Below the pieces are notes generated by a model, which was given only the letters and a program-made list of their open reading frames with translations, made no database searches and was not told the DNA's origin. DNA of 64,000 nucleotides, from positions 33,246-97,245 of the forward strand of contig JAAELQ010000046.1 in NCBI GenBank assembly GCA_024226515.1, written 5' to 3'. Each line of letters begins with the position of its first letter. Position 1 is the stretch's first letter. The translations under genes were made by a program, and so were the position numbers. Below are positions 60,865 to 64,000 of the stretch, one piece after another. The DNA is from a bacterium. Its GTDB lineage: Bacteria; Acidobacteriota; Polarisedimenticolia; Polarisedimenticolales; Polarisedimenticolaceae.

Positions 60865-61446
60865 ATGGCCGAGTCGAAACGCCGGCGTCTCCAGTGGCGA
60901 CGCTGGAACAAGGTGATCCACCGCGACGTGGGTTATATCTGCGTCGCGCTGACGATCGTCTACGCGGTCTCGGGCGTCGCGGTCAACCACATCCACGACT
61001 GGAATCCGAACTACAAGATCGAGCGCGTCGAGCGCACCTTCGAGCCGATTCCGGTCTCCGATCGCGAGACGATGGTGGCGTTGGCCGTAGAACGCCTGGA
61101 CCTACCGGGATTGCCCGCCGAGTCGTTCCGCTCGGCGCCATCGCAGGTGCAGTTGTTCTACGACGGCTGGTCGGTCGAGCTGGACGCCGAGGCGGGGACG
61201 GCGATCGTCGAGCGTCCCCGCGACCGCTTCCTGCTGCGCGACTTCAACTTCCTGCACCTCAACCACCCGAAGGGGCTGTGGACCTGGGTCGCGGATATGT
61301 TCGGGGTGTTGCTGTTCCTGCTGGCGGTGACGGGGTTGTTCATGCTGAAGGGCCGGACCGGCCTGGCAGGCCGCGGTAAGTGGTTCGTCGCGGCGGGGCT
61401 GATCGTCCCGCTGGCTTTCCTGGTGCTGCTGCGTTACGTCGGTTGA
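60865..61446 (+). CDS. PepSY-associated transmembrane protein
   Basis: The protein has 193 residues. Transmembrane helices at about 20-40 ('RDVGYICVALTIVYAVSGVAVNHIHDW'), 145-165 ('MFGVLLFLLAVTGLFML') and 170-190 ('WFVAAGLIVPLAFLVLLRYV') flank a periplasmic domain of about 100 residues. The opening 'RWNKVIHRDVGY' with conserved His and the 'LHLNHPKGLWTWVADMFGV' block are typical of PepSY-associated membrane proteins, which often act with respiratory or metal-reduction systems and may bind heme through these His (inference). Second gene after the DUF4920 gene. Confidence 0.88.
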   Translation: MAESKRRRLQWRRWNKVIHRDVGYICVALTIVYAVSGVAVNHIHDWNPNYKIERVERTFEPIPVSDRETMVALAVERLDLPGLPAESFRSAPSQVQLFYDGWSVELDAEAGTAIVERPRDRFLLRDFNFLHLNHPKGLWTWVADMFGVLLFLLAVTGLFMLKGRTGLAGRGKWFVAAGLIVPLAFLVLLRYVG

Positions 61447-61839
61447 TTCCGGCGTGGTGCGCAGTGGGTCTTCGGTTCTTGGCCGTGGGCTGAGGGGAGT
61501 CCCCGGGGGCGACTGCCCCCGGACCCCCGCTACCGCACTGCACGACGGCCGCAGACGGCCATCGTTCCGTTTGGTCCTTGTTCTTTCGGAACGAGATACG
61601 ATCGTTGCTACTGGCCTCGTCTCGGAAACGGTCCTCGATTCGACGCAATCGGAACTCTTCGAAGCGGCGAACAGCTTCACCCGACCGCAGAACGCCCTCC
61701 GAGAGAAAAGGCCCAAACGGAGCGACGTCGTTCTGACGGCGTCGTGCAGTGCGGTAGCGGGGGTCCGGGGGCAGTAGCCCCCGGGGGTTCCCCTCAGACA
61801 ACCGCCACCACGAGCATCCGGACGCCGGACCCGTCCGTC
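61447..61839. other. Non-coding interval holding a long palindromic element
   Basis: No gene is supported in this 393-base interval between two convergent genes. Open frames here translate to low-complexity Arg/Pro/Gly sequence with no start signals. Most of the interval is the inverted-repeat element at 61490-61797. Confidence 0.7.
61490..61797. repeat. About 308-bp palindromic element with 57-bp near-perfect terminal inverted repeats
   Basis: The left arm 61490-61546 and right arm 61741-61797 are inverted copies identical at 54 of 57 positions. Beyond these, the similarity continues inward for about 40 bases per side at lower identity, so each arm is near 100 bases. Each arm also contains its own hairpin: CCGGGGGC and GCCCCCGG around a 4-base loop. 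The central roughly 110 bases are unique. No open frame encodes a transposase. The structure fits a MITE-like or REP-like element, or a very large bidirectional terminator between convergent genes; there is no T-run. Confidence 0.8.
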
Positions 61840-62379
61840 TCAGCCGCGCAACTCCGACAGGAGGTCCTGCAGCGGCGCGTTGTCGCCGAACGTCTGGCTG
61901 ACGTGCGCGAACAGGTCGCGGTCGCCGGGACCGAAGACGAAGCTGCCGCCGAGCTGGAACGGGTCGCGGCCGAACTTCTTCTGTCCGTGCCCCTGAGCCT
62001 TGGCTTCGTTGCGCCAGCGGAGGTTGTCGGCGCGCAGCAGGTGCAACATGCCCCCCTGCTTCAGCCCGGCCGCACGATAGGCCCGACGCCGTTCGTCGAC
62101 CAGCAGCGGGAACTCGATCCCGGTCTCCTCGCGGAAGCTGCGGGCGTAGTCGGTGCCGCCGAGGCCGACGGCCGCGATCTTCGCACCTGCTTCGCGGATC
62201 TCCTGCTCGTGGTCGCGCAACTGCGCGACGTGTTGGCGGCAGAAGATTCAGCCGTAGTGGCGCAGGAAGACCAGCACTGCCGGCCCCGCCTCCCACAGGC
62301 TTCCCAGGCGCACGCTGCGCCCGTCGGTATCGGGAAGCTCGATGGGAGACAGCGCGGCGCCGAACGATTTGTGGCTCAT
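61840..62379 (-). CDS. SelL-related peroxiredoxin-like selenoprotein (UGA read as selenocysteine)
   Basis: Reading TGA codon 44 (62250-62248) as selenocysteine gives a complete 179-residue AhpC/TSA-like redox protein starting at ATG 62379. Before the TGA: 'LPDTDGRSVRLGSLWEAGP' and 'VLVFLRHYG'; after it: 'IFCRQHVAQLRDHEQEI'. The active site is therefore U44-I-F-C47, where relatives of this family carry CxxC or, in SelL, UxxU. The rest ('AVGLGGTDYARSF', 'FPLLVDERRRAYRAAGL', 'LGGSFVFGPGDRDLF') is a full thioredoxin-fold domain. A hairpin at 62212-62229 is placed as a bacterial SECIS. Without recoding, the only product downstream would start at 62220 and lack the active site. The role is thiol or peroxide redox chemistry in the cytoplasm. 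Confidence 0.82.
62212..62229 (-). promoter_or_regulatory. Bacterial SECIS-like hairpin after the UGA of the SelL-like gene
   Basis: On the reverse strand, GTCGCGC (62229-62223), loop AGTT (62222-62219) and GCGCGAC (62218-62212) form a perfect 7-bp stem with a 4-base loop. The loop begins 25 bases after the UGA and has G at its second position. Known bacterial SECIS elements place the apical loop about 16-37 bases after UGA with a G in the first two loop positions, so this fits. Confidence 0.72.
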
Positions 62380-62410
62380 GGCTACGATGATAGCGCTCGG
62401 CGCCGAGTAC

Positions 62411-63652
62411 TCAAGCGGTCTTGCGCTGGGTGGTGCTGCGTCGCGCGCGACGCCGACGCATACCCGAGCCCGGCTTGCGGCTTGCCGTCTGCCGGCGCGC
62501 TGCGGGCCTTGCGGATCGCAGCGGCGCCGCGTCGAAGCCCTCGACCGAGCAGCGCTGGATCGGCGAGCCGAGGCGTAGCTCGACCTGGTCGACCATCGAC
62601 CGATCCTCGCCCGTGACGAACGTGTACGCCTTGCCCTCGCATTCGGCGCGGCCGGTGCGGCCGATGCGGTGCGTGTAGGCGTCCGCCGTGTTCGGCATGT
62701 CGAAGTTCACGACGTGCGACACCTTCTCCACGTCGATGCCGCGGGCCGCGATGTCGGTCGCGACGAGGATGTCGAACTCGCGTCGGCGGAAGCCGTCCAT
62801 TGCGCGAACTCGGGCGTTCTGGGACATGTTGCCCTGCAACGCCACGGCGCGATGTCCGGAGCTGTCGAGCTGGCGCGCGATGCGCCGTGCGCGGTGTTTG
62901 GTTCGTGTGAAGACGATCGCCGAATCGAAACGATCCGCGTCGATCAGGTGCTTCAGCAGTTCCAGTTTCTGCTTCTCGTCCACCGGATACAGCGCGTGCT
63001 CGATGGCGTTCACCGGCCGGCGATGCTCGACCTCGGCCACGTGCGGCTTGTCGAGGTGTCGGTTGGCCAGGCGGCGGATCTCCTTCGGCATCGTCGCCGA
63101 GAACAGCAGCATCTGCCGCCGGCTCGGCAGGGCCTCGATGATCCGGGTCACGTCGGGCAGGAAGCCCATGTCGAACATGTGATCGGCCTCGTCGAGCACG
63201 ACCGTTTCGATGCGGCCGAGCTTCACGATGCCCTGCTGCATCAGGTCGAGCAGTCGCCCGGGGCAGGCGACCAGGATGTCCGGTCGCTCCCGGCGCAGCG
63301 CGTTGACTTGCGAGTTCTGCGATACGCCGCCGAAGACGGCGACGGCGCGGATCCGCGTGTAGCGCCCGAGCGTACGGATCTCGTCCGCGATCTGCGTCGC
63401 CAGCTCGCGTGTCGGAGCGACGATCAGCGCACGCGGTCCCGGACCGGACTCACGGGACAGGTTCTCCAGCATCGGCAGCACGAATGCGGCCGTCTTGCCG
63501 GTGCCGGTCTGGGCCAGGCCCAGAACGTCGCGCCCCTCGAGCACGGCGGGTATGGTCTGCACCTGGATCGGCCGCGGCTGCTCGTAGCCGGCCTGCTCGA
63601 TGCCGCGTTGGATAGCGGCGCCCAGTCGCATTTGACGGAATTCTTCTGACAT
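62411..63652 (-). CDS. DEAD-box ATP-dependent RNA helicase (RhlE-like)
   Basis: The protein has 413 residues from the ATG at 63652. Motifs in order: Q motif 'YEQPRPIQVQTIP', I 'AQTGTGKT', Ia 'APTRELA', II 'DEAD', III 'SAT', IV 'IVFTRTKHRA', V 'VATDIAARGID', VI 'HRIGRTGR'. The short basic tail ('RRRRARRSTTQRKTA') probably helps RNA binding. Family members unwind structured RNA in ribosome assembly and RNA decay, and are often cold-induced. RhlE-like by length and overall sequence. It is followed 31 bases later by the SelL-like gene on the same strand, so the two may share a transcript. Confidence 0.94.
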   Translation of the reverse strand: MSEEFRQMRLGAAIQRGIEQAGYEQPRPIQVQTIPAVLEGRDVLGLAQTGTGKTAAFVLPMLENLSRESGPGPRALIVAPTRELATQIADEIRTLGRYTRIRAVAVFGGVSQNSQVNALRRERPDILVACPGRLLDLMQQGIVKLGRIETVVLDEADHMFDMGFLPDVTRIIEALPSRRQMLLFSATMPKEIRRLANRHLDKPHVAEVEHRRPVNAIEHALYPVDEKQKLELLKHLIDADRFDSAIVFTRTKHRARRIARQLDSSGHRAVALQGNMSQNARVRAMDGFRRREFDILVATDIAARGIDVEKVSHVVNFDMPNTADAYTHRIGRTGRAECEGKAYTFVTGEDRSMVDQVELRLGSPIQRCSVEGFDAAPLRSARPAARRQTASRKPGSGMRRRRARRSTTQRKTA

Positions 63653-63888
63653 TCTTCTCTCTCTGCGGCGCGCGCGCACTTTTCGGGCGCGACGGTCCGC
63701 CGCCTTGGCTTCCCACACAACAGAAGTAGGTAGTTCGGGGGTTGATCGGCGCGGTCTCGTTGCGAGCCCTGTTGTACGCCGCGGCCAGTGGATGGCCTAG
63801 ATCAGAACTGTAACGTACCAGCCGAGCGACCAAAAAGCCAGTCGGCCTCTCATTCGCCTGCTAGAGTCGCCGTCTCGGGAGGTCTTGC

Positions 63889-64000
63889 GTGCAAATCTGG
63901 GTCGATGCGGATGCGTGCCCGCGCGCGATCAAGGAGATCCTGTATCGCGCCGCGGAACGGGCGCAGGTGAGCGTGACATTCGTCGCGAACCAGCCGCTGC
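63889..64000 (+). CDS. YaiI/YqxD family (UPF0178, DUF188) protein, N-terminal part (cut by window end)
   Basis: The GTG at 63889 is preceded by GGGAGGT with a 5-base spacer. The first 37 codons read '[20 protein letters not shown]' followed by '[17 protein letters not shown]', which is the highly conserved start of UPF0178 proteins (Asp-rich 'WVDADACP', then 'VANQ'). These are small PIN-like-fold proteins of unknown activity; the Asp residues suggest metal binding. The gene continues past the window end. A 236-base gap with no visible gene separates it from the divergent helicase gene. Confidence 0.88.
   Translation, partial: MQIWVDADACPRAIKEILYRAAERAQVSVTFVANQPL

Noticed and set aside
1..64000. 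CRISPR arrays, tRNA, rRNA, insertion sequences, phage genes
   Set aside because: No direct-repeat array, no cloverleaf-like or rRNA sequence and no transposase or integrase motif was noticed in any gap or gene.

Overview
This is a high-GC, densely coded bacterial chromosome segment. The host is Gram-negative: the window encodes a TonB receptor, a DcaP-type porin, two other outer-membrane barrels and an OmpA lipoprotein. Five-heme cytochromes that end in a Myxococcus-type Cys repeat plus an IPTL-like hydrophobic tail, together with very large Cys-rich secreted proteins, suggest an Acidobacteriota- or Myxococcota-like heterotroph. This placement is an inference from gene content only. I see no rRNA, tRNA, CRISPR array, phage or transposase.

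Layout. 0-15.6 kb: the end of an EcsC-like gene, an M16 zinc peptidase, two tandem paralogous secreted proteins (the second carries a subtilisin domain) and a secreted alpha/beta hydrolase. 15.6-22.7 kb: a sulfatase, a reverse-strand Cna-B-like protein, a large polytopic membrane protein, and a nitrilase-family amidohydrolase interrupted by one in-frame TGA. 22.7-29.6 kb: signalling genes (GGDEF-PilZ, an OmpR-type response regulator with its histidine kinase, a GAF-sigma54 activator) and serA. 29.6-38.2 kb: a five-gene reverse-strand operon, maeB - acyl-CoA ligase - DcaP porin - acs - OFA transporter, closed by a clear terminator. It reads as a self-contained uptake and activation pathway for a short-chain carboxylate. 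38.4-43.7 kb: an outer-membrane protein with an MscS channel, tryptophanase translationally coupled to a porin, and an OmpA lipoprotein. 43.7-50.3 kb: a copper-type TonB receptor with a small Cys-rich exported protein, a DUF4173-like membrane protein, and a Gre-like factor followed by an ABC-F ATPase.

50.4-58.4 kb is the most unusual block. Two closely similar pentaheme cytochromes face each other as an inverted pair. Between them lie a DUF1566/Ig/PKD exported protein and a divergent GntR-DUF1648 regulator/membrane pair with a palindromic operator. 58.4-64 kb: a nucleoside-hydrolase-like/CBM6 fusion, a DUF4920-PepSY pair, a roughly 310-bp palindromic non-coding element, a SelL-like redox protein, a DEAD-box helicase, and the start of a YaiI/UPF0178 gene.

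The best lead is the SelL-like gene. Its first active-site Cys codon is TGA, with a perfect hairpin at bacterial SECIS distance, which implies that the host makes selenocysteine. The TGA in the nitrilase gene sits at a Trp position without such a hairpin, and I read it as a lesion or an assembly error.
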